Origin: Streptomyces sp. PsTaAH-137
Lineage (GTDB): Bacteria > Actinomycetota > Actinomycetes > Streptomycetales > Streptomycetaceae
Length of the DNA stretch: 64,000 bases
Assembly (NCBI RefSeq): GCF_003259365.1
Contig: NZ_QLLY01000001.1
Span: 496,001-560,000 of the forward strand
Reading direction: 5' to 3'
The notes beneath the pieces are model-generated. The model had not been told where the DNA came from and ran no database searches. It saw only the letters and a program-made list of their open reading frames with translations. Below, one piece after another: positions 1 through 8,472 of this stretch. The position numbers and the translations under genes are program-made. Each line of letters opens with the position of its first letter. Positions within the stretch are counted from its first letter, which is position 1.

Positions 1-1
1 C

Positions 2-967
2 GAGCTCGACCCCGAGCCGGGCCTGCGCCTGCTGTCCGAGGCCGGTTTCGACGCCCGCCTCGTCGGCAGCCGCGACCCGGAGGCCATCGCCGCCGCCGCG
101 CACGACGCCGTCGCGCTGATCGTCGGGTACGCGCGGATCGACGCGGCGCTGCTCGACCGGCTGCCCGCCGTGCGGATGCTCGCCACCATGTCCGCGGGGA
201 TCGACATGATCGACGTACCGGAGGCCGAGCGGCGCGGCCTGTGGGTGGCCAACCTCCCGGACGCGGCCACCGAGGACGTCGCCGTGCACGCCCTCGCCCA
301 GGCGCTCGCGCTCGTCCGCCGTCTGCCGCAGGCCGACGCCCTGGTCCGGGGCGGCGGCTGGAGCGACGACTTCACCGAAGTGCCGCGCCGCGCGAGTGAG
401 CTGACGCTCGGTCTCCTCGGCTTCGGCCGGATCGCCCGCACCCTCGCCCGCGTCGCCGCCCCGCTCTTCGGCCGCGTCATCGCGCACGACCCGCACGCCA
501 CCGGCCGGCCCGAAGGCGTCGAGCCGGTCGACCTCGACACCCTGATCGCCGACGCGGACGTGCTCTCCCTGCACATCCCGTCCACCCCGCGGACCAAGGG
601 CATGATCGACGGGCCGCTCCTGGCCCGGATGCGACCCGGCAGCGTCCTCGTGAACGTCGCCCGGGGCGACCTCGTCGACCCCGGCGCGCTGCTCACCGCC
701 CTCGACGACGGCCCGCTCGCCGGCGCCGCCCTCGACGTCTTCCCCACCGAGCCGCCCGCCGACGACGACCCGCTGCGCGCCCACCCCCGCCTGCTGCTCT
801 CCCCGCACAGCGCCTTCCTCACCGACGCGTCGCTGCACGCCTACGCCACCGACCCCGCGCGCAACGTCATCGCCTGGTGGACCACCGGCCGCCCGAACAC
901 CCCGGTGACCGGCCCGGCCACCGCCCCCACCCCCGGCACCACACCCCGGCAAGGAGCCCCCGCGTGA
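2..967 (+). CDS. D-2-hydroxyacid dehydrogenase, 5' partial
   Basis: NAD-dependent dehydrogenase of the SerA/PdxB D-2-hydroxyacid family, expected to be a cytosolic enzyme interconverting a 2-hydroxy acid and a 2-keto acid. The open frame runs in from the left edge, so the true start is outside the window; 321 codons are visible, nearly a full-length family member. Seen: a Rossmann motif GFGRIA (the last Gly of the usual GxGxxG is Ala), the catalytic Arg in NVARGDLVD, the Glu in FPTEPP and the His in SPHSAF, in the usual order. Its TGA lies inside the GTGA that starts the class II aldolase gene, so the two are translationally coupled and probably act on the same sugar-acid pathway. The substrate cannot be read from sequence. 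Confidence 0.88.
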   Translation, partial: ELDPEPGLRLLSEAGFDARLVGSRDPEAIAAAAHDAVALIVGYARIDAALLDRLPAVRMLATMSAGIDMIDVPEAERRGLWVANLPDAATEDVAVHALAQALALVRRLPQADALVRGGGWSDDFTEVPRRASELTLGLLGFGRIARTLARVAAPLFGRVIAHDPHATGRPEGVEPVDLDTLIADADVLSLHIPSTPRTKGMIDGPLLARMRPGSVLVNVARGDLVDPGALLTALDDGPLAGAALDVFPTEPPADDDPLRAHPRLLLSPHSAFLTDASLHAYATDPARNVIAWWTTGRPNTPVTGPATAPTPGTTPRQGAPA

Positions 968-1755
968 CCGACATCCTCACCACCCCCGCCCCGGCCGCCG
1001 ACGCCGCCGCCGAGGAACTGCGCCTGCGCCGCGAACTCGCCGCCGTCTACCGGCTCGTCGCGCACTTCCGCATGACCGACCTGATCTTCACCCACATCTC
1101 GCAGCGGCTGCCGGGCCCCGACCACCACTTCCTCATCAACCCCTACGGGCTGCTCTTCGAGGAGATCACCGCCTCGAACCTGGTCAAGATCGACCTCGAC
1201 GGCAACCCCGTCGAGCCGACGCCGCACCCCGTCAACCCGGCCGGATTCGTCATCCACAGCGCGATCCACAAGGCCCGCGCCGACGCGCACTGCGTGCTGC
1301 ACACCCACACCAAGGCGGGCTGCGCCGTCGCCGCGCAGCAGGGCGGGCTGCTGCCGGTCAACCAGATGTCGATGGAGTTCCACAACCGCGTCGGCTACCA
1401 CGACTACGAGGGCGTCGCCCTCAACCTCGACGAGCAGGAGCGCCTCGTCGCCGACCTCGGCGGCCACCCCGCGCTCATCCTGCGCAACCACGGCCTGCTG
1501 ACCGTCGGCGACAGCGCCAAGCAGGCGTTCCTGCGCATGTACTACCTGGAGAAGGCCTGCGAGATCCAGGTCACCGCCCAGGCCGGCGGCGCCCCGCTGA
1601 TCCTCCCCTCGGACCAGGTCGCCGAGTACACCGCCCAGCAGCTCACCGGCGAGGGCGACGCGGCCTCCGACTTCGAGGACCACGACGCCTACGACCTGGC
1701 CTGGGGCGCGCTGCTGCGTCTCGTCGAGCGGGTGGCGCCCGACTACAAGGACTGA
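964..1755 (+). CDS. class II aldolase/adducin family protein
   Basis: Zn-dependent class II aldolase-fold protein (fuculose-phosphate aldolase / ribulose-phosphate epimerase-like), 263 aa. Seen: the zinc-histidine pair in the HTHTKAG segment and the third metal ligand region ILRNHGLLTVG. The GTG start at 964 has AAGGAG at 951-956, seven bases upstream, and overlaps the previous stop by four bases; a longer open frame from 877 overlaps the dehydrogenase and has no such site. It is probably the partner of the upstream hydroxyacid dehydrogenase. Such pairs are known in sugar-acid catabolism, where the dehydrogenase makes a keto acid and the aldolase-like enzyme decarboxylates or cleaves it. The gene ends four bases from the convergent hemerythrin gene. 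Confidence 0.9.
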   Translation: MTDILTTPAPAADAAAEELRLRRELAAVYRLVAHFRMTDLIFTHISQRLPGPDHHFLINPYGLLFEEITASNLVKIDLDGNPVEPTPHPVNPAGFVIHSAIHKARADAHCVLHTHTKAGCAVAAQQGGLLPVNQMSMEFHNRVGYHDYEGVALNLDEQERLVADLGGHPALILRNHGLLTVGDSAKQAFLRMYYLEKACEIQVTAQAGGAPLILPSDQVAEYTAQQLTGEGDAASDFEDHDAYDLAWGALLRLVERVAPDYKD

Positions 1756-1759
1756 GCCG

Positions 1760-2209
1760 TCAGGGGTGGGCCTGCCGCCACGCCGCCATCGACGCGTCCC
1801 ATTCGTCGCCTGACAGCGCCGTCAGGGAGGCGGGGAACAGGCCGTCCTCCTCCTTGGCGATGTGCCGACGCAACTCGTGCACCGCCTCGGTGAACACGGC
1901 GACGTCGGCGGCCGCGGTCAGGTCGAGCGCCGGGAGCAGTGCCGCGAGCTCCCGGTGCTCGGCCTCCAGGGCCGCGATGTACTCCGCGTACTCGGGGTCC
2001 CCGCTCATGACACGGAACAGGCCCTCCTCCTCGCCCCGCCAGTGCGCGGCCAGTTCCCCCGCCATCCGGTCCACGAGGACGCGCGCGGCGGCCGGATCGC
2101 CGCGGTCGAGCGCGCGCAGCGCGTCCCCCGCGGTGTCGGTGACACGCTCGTGCTCGGCGATGAACTCCTTGATGAGCGGGATGTCCCGGCAGCCGCAGTA
2201 ATGGCACAT
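1760..2209 (-). CDS. hemerythrin domain protein
   Basis: A 149-aa cytosolic four-helix protein of the hemerythrin HHE family, likely binding a di-iron centre. Seen: spaced metal-ligand segments HERVTD, HWRGEEEGLF, HRELAALL and HIAKEEDGLF, plus a cysteine-rich N-terminus, MCHYCGC. I chose the ATG at 2209 because the protein starts with this motif and because the upstream phosphatase gene stops only four bases before it; the frame is open further upstream but antisense-like. Operon placement behind a PAS/PP2C phosphatase suggests an oxygen or redox sensing or protective role. That role is inference. Confidence 0.85.
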   Translation of the reverse strand: MCHYCGCRDIPLIKEFIAEHERVTDTAGDALRALDRGDPAAARVLVDRMAGELAAHWRGEEEGLFRVMSGDPEYAEYIAALEAEHRELAALLPALDLTAAADVAVFTEAVHELRRHIAKEEDGLFPASLTALSGDEWDASMAAWRQAHP

Positions 2210-2213
2210 ACGG

Positions 2214-3917
2214 TCAGTTTCCCCGCAGGCGGCCGCCCGCCGGCGCATGGCCGCGCCGCAGCGCCAGCAGACACGAGTCGTCCTCCTGCGGCGCGGGCAG
2301 CAGCTCCGCGCTGACCGTGTCCACCAACTGCTGCGGCGACAGACGGGCGTGCCGCTCCACCGCGCCGAGCAGCGCGGCAAGCCCCTCGGTGATGTCCTCG
2401 TCGCGGCGCTCCACCAGGCCGTCCGTGCACATCAGCACCGTGTCGCCGTCGCGCAGCGACAGCTCGGCCGCCCGGTACGTCACCTCCGGCAGCACCCCGA
2501 GCAGCAGCCCGGTGGCCTCGTCCAGCAGGCTCGCCCTCCCGTCGCGCAGCAGCACCGGCGGCAGATGCCCCGCGCACACCCAGCGCAACAGCCCCCGGTC
2601 GGGGTGGTAGCGGCAGACGACCGCGGTGGCGGTGCCGTCCATGCCGTTGTCGAAGGTGATGCGGTTCAGCCAGGCGGTGAGCGCCTCCACCGGCTGCCCG
2701 GTGTGGGCGAGCCCCGCGAGACCGCCGCGCAGGGCCGCCATCCGGGCCACCGCGTCGAGCCCGTGGCCCGCGGCGTCGCCGAGCGCGTACAGCACCCGCC
2801 CGTCCTGCAGAGGTTGCACGTTGTACCAGTCGCCGCCGATCGACGACCGGGTCTCGGCGGGCCGGTACGCGACGGCGGAGGTCACGCCCTGCACGGTGAT
2901 CTCGGGCGGATGGGAGGGCAGGACCGCCTCGCGCAGCCGGGCCGCGACCCGGGCCTCGGCGTCCGCCCGCTGCCGCCGCCGCTCCGCCTCGTCCACCGCC
3001 GCGTCCAGCTGCACCCGCCGCAGATACGACTTCGACCTGTCCCGTACGAGGGCCTGCACACCCCACACCGGACCGCTCGCCGCCCGCAGCGGCTCCAGCG
3101 TGAAGCGGATGTGCCGGGTGTCCTCGCCGAGGCGCAGCCGCAGATCCAGCTCCACCGGAAGCCCGGACAGGACGTGCTCCAGGGCCACCCGGAACGCGGT
3201 CCGGTCCTCCGGCACCAGCCTGTGGGCCAGCTCGCCCAGCGTGAGCGGCGCGTCCCCCGGCGACCTGTCGAAGATCACGTACAGGCCGGGTGACCAGTCG
3301 CTGTGCCCCGAGGCCAGTTCCCACTCGCCCCAGCCGATGAGGCCCTGCTCCTGGACCCGGTCGCTGATCAGCTCGTGCCGGCGGGCCGTGCCGTCGAAGG
3401 TCACCACCACATGGCCGCGATAACGCGTCGCGGTGATCCGCAGCCGCCGGTGCAGCGGCTCGCCCCCGACCAGCAGGGTCGCGTCCCAGTCGCGGCCGGT
3501 CACCGCCTCCCCGGTGGCCAGGACCTGCCGCAGCGCCGTGAAGAGCCCGGACGCCTCCGACGACGGCTGGGACACGGTGAGCAGCTGCCCGTGGCGGGGC
3601 CGGGAGCGCGACGCCAGGGCCCGGCCCGCCGCGTTCACGGCCACGTCCACGAAGTCCACGACCTGCCCCGTCGCGTCCGTCACCGGGGCGAACACCACGG
3701 TCGGCTCGACGGACGCGTCCGCCACGGCCTGCGCCCAGTCCGGCGGGTCCACCGGCAGCTCGGACGCGGTCAGGGCGGCCTCGCGCACCGCTTCCCCGCC
3801 CAGGAGCCGGAATGAGTGCCGCAGCGCCTCGCGCGCCTGCCGCGACAGCAGCGCGTCGATCGCGGTCAGCTCCGGCGGGGCGGGCGGGTCCGGTGGGCCG
3901 GGTGCCGCCTGGGCCAT
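2214..3917 (-). CDS. PAS and SpoIIE/PP2C-type serine phosphatase
   Basis: A 567-aa cytosolic regulator. The N-terminal half looks like two PAS-like sensor regions (roughly residues 65-180 and 195-310; the second has IGWGEWELASG and VIFDRSPGD). A short coiled linker (DEAERRRQRADAEARV) leads to a SpoIIE-type PP2C phosphatase domain. Seen: metal-site motifs GGDWYNVQ, GDAAGHGLDAVARM, TDGLVERRD and EDDSCLLAL. The family usually dephosphorylates anti-sigma-factor antagonists (STAS proteins). The ATG at 3917 has GGAGG eight bases upstream, so the open frame further upstream is discarded. The downstream hemerythrin gene starts four bases after the stop and is probably co-translated. Confidence 0.88.
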   Translation of the reverse strand: MAQAAPGPPDPPAPPELTAIDALLSRQAREALRHSFRLLGGEAVREAALTASELPVDPPDWAQAVADASVEPTVVFAPVTDATGQVVDFVDVAVNAAGRALASRSRPRHGQLLTVSQPSSEASGLFTALRQVLATGEAVTGRDWDATLLVGGEPLHRRLRITATRYRGHVVVTFDGTARRHELISDRVQEQGLIGWGEWELASGHSDWSPGLYVIFDRSPGDAPLTLGELAHRLVPEDRTAFRVALEHVLSGLPVELDLRLRLGEDTRHIRFTLEPLRAASGPVWGVQALVRDRSKSYLRRVQLDAAVDEAERRRQRADAEARVAARLREAVLPSHPPEITVQGVTSAVAYRPAETRSSIGGDWYNVQPLQDGRVLYALGDAAGHGLDAVARMAALRGGLAGLAHTGQPVEALTAWLNRITFDNGMDGTATAVVCRYHPDRGLLRWVCAGHLPPVLLRDGRASLLDEATGLLLGVLPEVTYRAAELSLRDGDTVLMCTDGLVERRDEDITEGLAALLGAVERHARLSPQQLVDTVSAELLPAPQEDDSCLLALRRGHAPAGGRLRGN

Positions 3918-4100
3918 GGTGGTTCCTCCGGGTGTCCGGTGGGGCGCGCACGGGGCGCGTCCCTCCAGTTGACCTTGGACCGGGGCCGCGCGCACACCGG
4001 CGGCGGCCGGACCCGGGCGGCGGACGGGAAAACCGGGTGCTCACCGGCCGGTGCGCCGGGTAGCCTCGCCCGCCGGATCACCGGCCAGGGAAAGGCGTCC

Positions 4101-4991
4101 ATGACGACCCCGAGCAAGCTGCACGACGACGAGCCGGACATCGACCACGCGCTGGTCGCGGGGCTGATCGCCGACCAGTTCCCGCAGTGGGCCGGTCTGC
4201 CGCTGCGCCACCTGGCGACGGACGGCACCTCGAACATGCTGTTCCGGCTCGGCGACGGCCTGGTCGTACGGATGCCGCGCACCCCGGGGTCCGCGGCCGA
4301 CGTCCCGGGGGAGGCGCACTGGCTGCGACGGCTCGGCCCCGCCCTGCCCGTCGCGGTGCCGGAGCCGGCCGCCACGGGGGAACCCGGACGTGGGTATCCG
4401 TGGCCGTGGGCCGTCCACCGGTGGATCGACGGCGTGCTGCCGGAGGTGGGTACCGGGGGACAGCCCGCGGCGCTCGCCCAGGACGTGGCCGATTTCGTAC
4501 GGGCCCTGTGGCGCGCCGACACCACCGGCGCCCCGGCGGCGGACCGGGGCAAGCCGCTCGCCCCGCGCGACGCCGCGACCCGCGCCGCGATCGAGCAGCT
4601 CGACGGCGTCCTCGACCCGGCCGCGGCGCTCGCCCTGTGGGAGAGCGCGCTCGCCGCGCCCCGCCGGGACGGCCCCGACGTGTGGCTGCACGGCGACCTG
4701 GAGCCGGGGAACGTGCTGGTCGACGCGGACAGCGGACGGCTCGCCGCCGTCATCGACTTCGGCTGTACGGGCGTCGGGGACCCGGCGGTGGACCTGATCG
4801 TCGCCTGGTACGTGCTCGACGAGGGCCTGCGCGACACCTTCCGCGCGGCCGTCGGCTGCGACGAGGCCACCTGGACGCGCGGCCGCGGCTGGGCGCTCAG
4901 CATCGCCGTGCTCGAACTGTCCTACTACCGGGGCCGCAACGCCTTCATGTTCGACACCGCGGCACGGGTCGTCGGCCGGCTCCTCGGCTGA
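4101..4991 (+). CDS. aminoglycoside phosphotransferase (APH) family kinase
   Basis: A 296-aa protein-kinase-fold small-molecule phosphotransferase. Seen: catalytic loop VWLHGDLEPGNVLVD (HGDLEPGN) and the metal-binding segment AVIDFGCTGVGDPAVDL, the two signature segments of the APH family. The ATG at 4101 follows AGGGAAAGG; the frame is open far upstream but antisense to the phosphatase gene. It may phosphorylate an aminoglycoside, a macrolide or an ordinary metabolite; proximity to a resistance cluster is not evident, so a housekeeping or streptomycin-kinase-like role is equally possible. It converges with the mechanosensitive channel gene across a 16-base gap. Confidence 0.85.
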   Translation: MTTPSKLHDDEPDIDHALVAGLIADQFPQWAGLPLRHLATDGTSNMLFRLGDGLVVRMPRTPGSAADVPGEAHWLRRLGPALPVAVPEPAATGEPGRGYPWPWAVHRWIDGVLPEVGTGGQPAALAQDVADFVRALWRADTTGAPAADRGKPLAPRDAATRAAIEQLDGVLDPAAALALWESALAAPRRDGPDVWLHGDLEPGNVLVDADSGRLAAVIDFGCTGVGDPAVDLIVAWYVLDEGLRDTFRAAVGCDEATWTRGRGWALSIAVLELSYYRGRNAFMFDTAARVVGRLLG

Positions 4992-5007
4992 CCCGTACCG
5001 CGCGGGT

Positions 5008-6099
5008 TCAGGCCGTCCGGCCGTCCACGCTCACCGACGCGTCGCGCTGCTGCGGGATCAGGACCTGCGGGCTGCCCTGTGTGATGGCCACCTGCCGCAC
5101 CGGCGACGGGACCCTGATGCCCTCCGCGCGGAAGCGCTGGTGCAGCCGCTTGATGAACTCGTGCTTGATCCGGTACTGGTCGCTGAACTCGCCGACGCCC
5201 AGGATCACGTTGAAGCTGATCCGCGAGTCGCCGAACGTGTGGAAGCGGACCAGCGGCTCGTGCTCCGGCACCGCGCCCTCGACGTCCTTCATCACCTCGG
5301 CGACGACCTCCACCGTGACCCGCTCGACCTGCTCCAGGTCGCTGTCGTAGCCGACGCCCGCGAGCACGGTCAGGGTCATCTCCTGTTCCGGTCGGCTGAA
5401 GTTGGTCATGTTCGTGCCCGACAGCTGGGTGTTCGGGATGATCACGAGGTTGTTGGAGAGCTGGCGCACCACCGTGTTGCGCCAGTTGATGTCGACGACA
5501 TAGCCCTCCTCGCCGCTGCTGAGCCGGATGTAGTCGCCGGGCTGCACGGTCTTGGACGCCAGGATGTGCACGCCGGCGAAGAGGTTCGCGAGGGTGTCCT
5601 GGAGCGCGAGCGCCACCGCCAGACCGCCGACACCGAGGGCGGTGAGCAGAGGCGCGATCGAGATGCCGAGCGTCTGCAGCACGACGAGGAAGCCCATCGC
5701 CAGCACCACGACGCGGGTGATGTTCACGAAGATCGTCGCGGAGCCGGCCACCGCGGCGCGGGACTGGGCCACGGTGCGGACCAGGCCGGTGATGACCCGG
5801 GCCGCCGTCAGCGTCGCCGCGACGATCACGAACGCCGTCAGCACCGTGTTCACCGTGCGGCCGGTGCGCGCGGTGAGGGGCAGCACCTCGGCCGCCACCG
5901 CGGCGCCGCCGGCCACCGCCGTCCAGGGAACGAGGGTGCGCAGGGCGTCCACGATCACGTCGTCGCCGCCCCAGCGGGTGCGGGCCGCTCTGACGCCGAG
6001 CCAGCGCAGCAGCATCCGCAGCACGAGCCCGGCCAGGAGTCCGCCGCACAGTGCCGCGCCGGCGAGGATCAGGTCGTGGAGGTCGGCGGCGCGGGTCAT
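5008..6099 (-). CDS. MscS-type small-conductance mechanosensitive channel
   Basis: A 363-aa integral membrane protein. Four or so hydrophobic segments occupy residues 8-145, followed by the MscS pore helix and beta domain (ALGVGGLAVALALQDTLANLFAG, then the conserved VQPGDYIRLSSGEEGYVVDINWRNT and IIPNTQLSGT). The family opens under hypo-osmotic membrane tension. The start ATG at 6099 is preceded on the minus strand by GGAGGTGAG. It is monocistronic: a convergent kinase gene lies downstream and a 260-base gap with a long hairpin lies upstream. The sequence past the beta domain is the usual alpha/beta cytoplasmic cage, so the protein looks complete. Confidence 0.9.
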   Translation of the reverse strand: MTRAADLHDLILAGAALCGGLLAGLVLRMLLRWLGVRAARTRWGGDDVIVDALRTLVPWTAVAGGAAVAAEVLPLTARTGRTVNTVLTAFVIVAATLTAARVITGLVRTVAQSRAAVAGSATIFVNITRVVVLAMGFLVVLQTLGISIAPLLTALGVGGLAVALALQDTLANLFAGVHILASKTVQPGDYIRLSSGEEGYVVDINWRNTVVRQLSNNLVIIPNTQLSGTNMTNFSRPEQEMTLTVLAGVGYDSDLEQVERVTVEVVAEVMKDVEGAVPEHEPLVRFHTFGDSRISFNVILGVGEFSDQYRIKHEFIKRLHQRFRAEGIRVPSPVRQVAITQGSPQVLIPQQRDASVSVDGRTA

Positions 6100-6253
6100 C
6101 TCTCACCTCCGGTGCGGGGGAAACCGGCGGTGGGGGCGCATATGTGATGTTTCGTCAAGTGACACCTGCTAGTCGGGGAACCGGACCTGGCTCATCCTGC
6201 CGCACCCGCCTGAACAGGCCCGTTGCCGGGTACCGGTTGCGCCGTGGCCGGCC

Positions 6254-6322
6254 GCGCAGTTCCCCGCGCCCCTGGGGAAGGCTGCGCGAAGCGCATGCCT
6301 TCAGGGGTGCGGGGAACTGCGC
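6254..6322. repeat. long palindromic repeat / terminator-like hairpin
   Basis: Two 21-base arms, GCGCAGTTCCCCGCGCCCCTG and its inverted copy ending at 6322, match at 20 of 21 positions. The loop itself folds again (AAGGC/GCCTT and TGCGC-GAA-GCGCA). It sits just past the stop of the minus-strand Gfo/Idh gene and upstream of the MscS gene, and so could terminate the Gfo/Idh operon. The same arm sequence recurs at 11111-11202 and 11241-11274. No protein-coding frame is supported in 6100-6361. Confidence 0.8.
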
Positions 6323-6361
6323 GACCAGCCCCCACCGGGCCGCGGACGACAGCGTGCCCCC

Positions 6362-7405
6362 TCAATCGACCCGCACCACACACCCCGTCCGAGCCGATTC
6401 GTACGCCGCCGAGACGACGCGCACGGCACGCAACCCCGCCGCCCCGTCCGTCACGCCCACCACCCCCTCCCCGAACAGGAACGCCCGCAGCATCAGCCGG
6501 TCCAGATCGACCCCGTACGGAATCTCCACCCCACCACGGCCCCGCTCGTCGAACCCGAACACCTTCTGGTCGAACGCGTTCATCTCCAGAACGGCCCGCT
6601 CCCCGACCACCTGCATCGAGAGCCCGCCCCACGCCGGGTGATGCCGGGGCTGGCTCCAGCTGCAGTCCAGGGTGAGGACGGCCCCGTTCGCGTACGTGAG
6701 GGTGAGCAGCCCCGCCGTCTCCACGGGCACATCGCCCTCGGCCTCGTACAGCACGTTGTTGGTCTGCGCGTAGACCGACGTCACCGCACTGGCCTCGAAG
6801 AGGTCGTCGAGCAGGTCCACGACGTGCACGGTGTGGTCCATGAGGGCGCCGCCGCCGGCGAGCCGCGGATCGACGAACCAGCGGCGCCGCGCCCCGGGCA
6901 TGTACCCGTTGTTGGCGCCGGCCACCGCGAGAACGGCACCGGCGGTACCCGCCCGCACGGCGTCCCGCACCGCCAGATAGGCCGGACTGAACCGGACCGG
7001 ATGCGCGACGGCGAGCCGCACCCCGGCCGCCCGGCACGCCTCGACCATGGCGGCGCCGTCCTCGCGCGTGGTGGCGAGCGGCTTCTCGCACAGGACATCG
7101 ACCCCGTGCGCGGCGGCCCGTTCGACCAGCGGCCGGTGCCGTACGTTCTCCGCGCAGACCACGACCTTGTCCGGCCCCCAGGCGAACAACTCCTCGTAGG
7201 TGTCCACGTATCCGACGCCGAGGTGCGCCGCGAACTCCTTGCCGCGCACCTCGCCCGGCGCCGCCAGATCCGTGTCCGGGTCGGAGGTCAGTACCTCCAC
7301 GCCGTCCATGGCGGCCAGTTGGCGCGCGAACCCGCCCGCGTGGATGTGCGCGAACGACAGCACACCCACCTTCAGATCCGTGGTCCGATCCGTCGTCTCC
7401 GTCAC
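6362..7405 (-). CDS. Gfo/Idh/MocA family oxidoreductase
   Basis: A 347-aa NAD(P)-dependent oxidoreductase of the glucose-fructose oxidoreductase / inositol dehydrogenase family. Seen: an N-terminal Rossmann start (VGVLSFAHIHAGGF, an atypical glycine motif), the catalytic Lys in LCEKPLATT, and the C-terminal sheet segment GGGALMDHTVHVVDLL, which supplies substrate-site residues. The GTG at 7405 overlaps the preceding gene's TGA (GTGA), so it is translationally coupled. It is the third gene of a ROK regulator - Gfo/Idh - Gfo/Idh operon, pointing to oxidation and isomerisation of a sugar or cyclitol. The unusual Rossmann motif means cofactor use should not be assumed. Confidence 0.87.
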   Translation of the reverse strand: MTETTDRTTDLKVGVLSFAHIHAGGFARQLAAMDGVEVLTSDPDTDLAAPGEVRGKEFAAHLGVGYVDTYEELFAWGPDKVVVCAENVRHRPLVERAAAHGVDVLCEKPLATTREDGAAMVEACRAAGVRLAVAHPVRFSPAYLAVRDAVRAGTAGAVLAVAGANNGYMPGARRRWFVDPRLAGGGALMDHTVHVVDLLDDLFEASAVTSVYAQTNNVLYEAEGDVPVETAGLLTLTYANGAVLTLDCSWSQPRHHPAWGGLSMQVVGERAVLEMNAFDQKVFGFDERGRGGVEIPYGVDLDRLMLRAFLFGEGVVGVTDGAAGLRAVRVVSAAYESARTGCVVRVD

Positions 7406-8427
7406 AGCCCGGCCTCCTCGGTCACCTTCGGGTCAGCGCATTCGACAGGTTCACCGGTGCGGGCCGACTCGGCCGCCGCCACCGCGATCCGCACCGCCTC
7501 GACCCCGTCCCGCGCCGACACCCGGGGCGCGGGCCCGCCCGTGACGGCGGCGGCGAACTCCCGCAGCTCGGTGAGATAGGGGCTCTCCGTCAGCGGGCTC
7601 CGGGGGATCCCCTCGCCGCGCGGACGCTGCCCCTGGGCCAGCACGCGGAAGCCGGTGGCGGCGGTCGAGTCGTGTTCGAGGATCCCGTCGGGCCCGGCGG
7701 CCCTGAACGTCGTACGGAACGGAAGGTCCGGCGGCCCCCACACTCCGAGGACGTGGCTGACCGCGCCGGACGCGTGGGTGAGGACGACGGTGCCGGTGGT
7801 CACGGCGCCCTCCGGCGGATCCGGCGCCTGGTGGCCGCGGACCTGGGCGTGCACCCGGACGACGTCGCCCGCGAGCAGCCGCGCGATGTCGAGGTCGTGG
7901 ATCATCTGGTCGACGAGGATGCCGCCGGACAGCGACGGATCGGCGAACCAGGGCGCCCACGTCGGGAAGCGGCCGGAGCGGGTCAGGCGCAGCACCGCGG
8001 GGGTGCCGATCCGGCCCGCCGCCACGGCATCGGTGAGCGCCGCGTACGCGGGGAAGTAGCGGACGACGTGCGCCGGGAGGAGCAGCACCCCGGCGGCCTC
8101 GGCCGCGTTTGCCATTTCCTGGGCCTCGACGACGGTGAGCGCGAGCGGCTTCTCGCACACCACGTGCCGGCCCGCGGCGATCGCGTCGAGGGCGAGCGCG
8201 TGATGCGTGAAGGTGGGCGTGCACACGTCGACGACGGTGCTGCGGTCGAGGAGGTCCGGGAGTGAGTGGACGGCCCGCACGTCGAACTCGGCGTACTGGG
8301 AGGCGAGGTGGTCCGCGTTGCCGTCGGTGGACAGGATCGTGACGCGCGCGCCGAGCGCGGTCCAGGCGGGCAGATGCGCTCGGGCGATGCCGCCCGCGCC
8401 GATCAGTCCCACGTCGAGGTCTGCCAT
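7402..8427 (-). CDS. Gfo/Idh/MocA family oxidoreductase
   Basis: A 341-aa paralogue of the next gene. Seen: canonical Rossmann motif GLIGAGGIAR at residues 7-16, catalytic Lys in VCEKPLALT, and the segment SGGILVDQMIHDLDIARLL. The ATG at 8427 follows GAAAGG on the minus strand. It lies 45 bases downstream of the ROK regulator and overlaps the second oxidoreductase by four bases. Two different Gfo/Idh enzymes in one operon often act in sequence, for example forming and then reducing a 3-keto sugar; that is family knowledge, and the actual substrate is unknown. Confidence 0.9.
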   Translation of the reverse strand: MADLDVGLIGAGGIARAHLPAWTALGARVTILSTDGNADHLASQYAEFDVRAVHSLPDLLDRSTVVDVCTPTFTHHALALDAIAAGRHVVCEKPLALTVVEAQEMANAAEAAGVLLLPAHVVRYFPAYAALTDAVAAGRIGTPAVLRLTRSGRFPTWAPWFADPSLSGGILVDQMIHDLDIARLLAGDVVRVHAQVRGHQAPDPPEGAVTTGTVVLTHASGAVSHVLGVWGPPDLPFRTTFRAAGPDGILEHDSTAATGFRVLAQGQRPRGEGIPRSPLTESPYLTELREFAAAVTGGPAPRVSARDGVEAVRIAVAAAESARTGEPVECADPKVTEEAGL

Positions 8428-8472
8428 GAACGTCCTTTCGGGAAGGGCGGATTCAAGCGTTGTACGACTCGC

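Noticed and set aside
4081..4991. APH-like kinase as part of an antibiotic resistance cluster
   Set aside because: No biosynthetic genes or transposon nearby; neighbours are a phosphatase and an MscS channel.
6100..6361. Possible sigma-B type promoter (GTTT … GGGTA) before the MscS gene
   Set aside because: Spacing and orientation of the two elements do not fit the known consensus.
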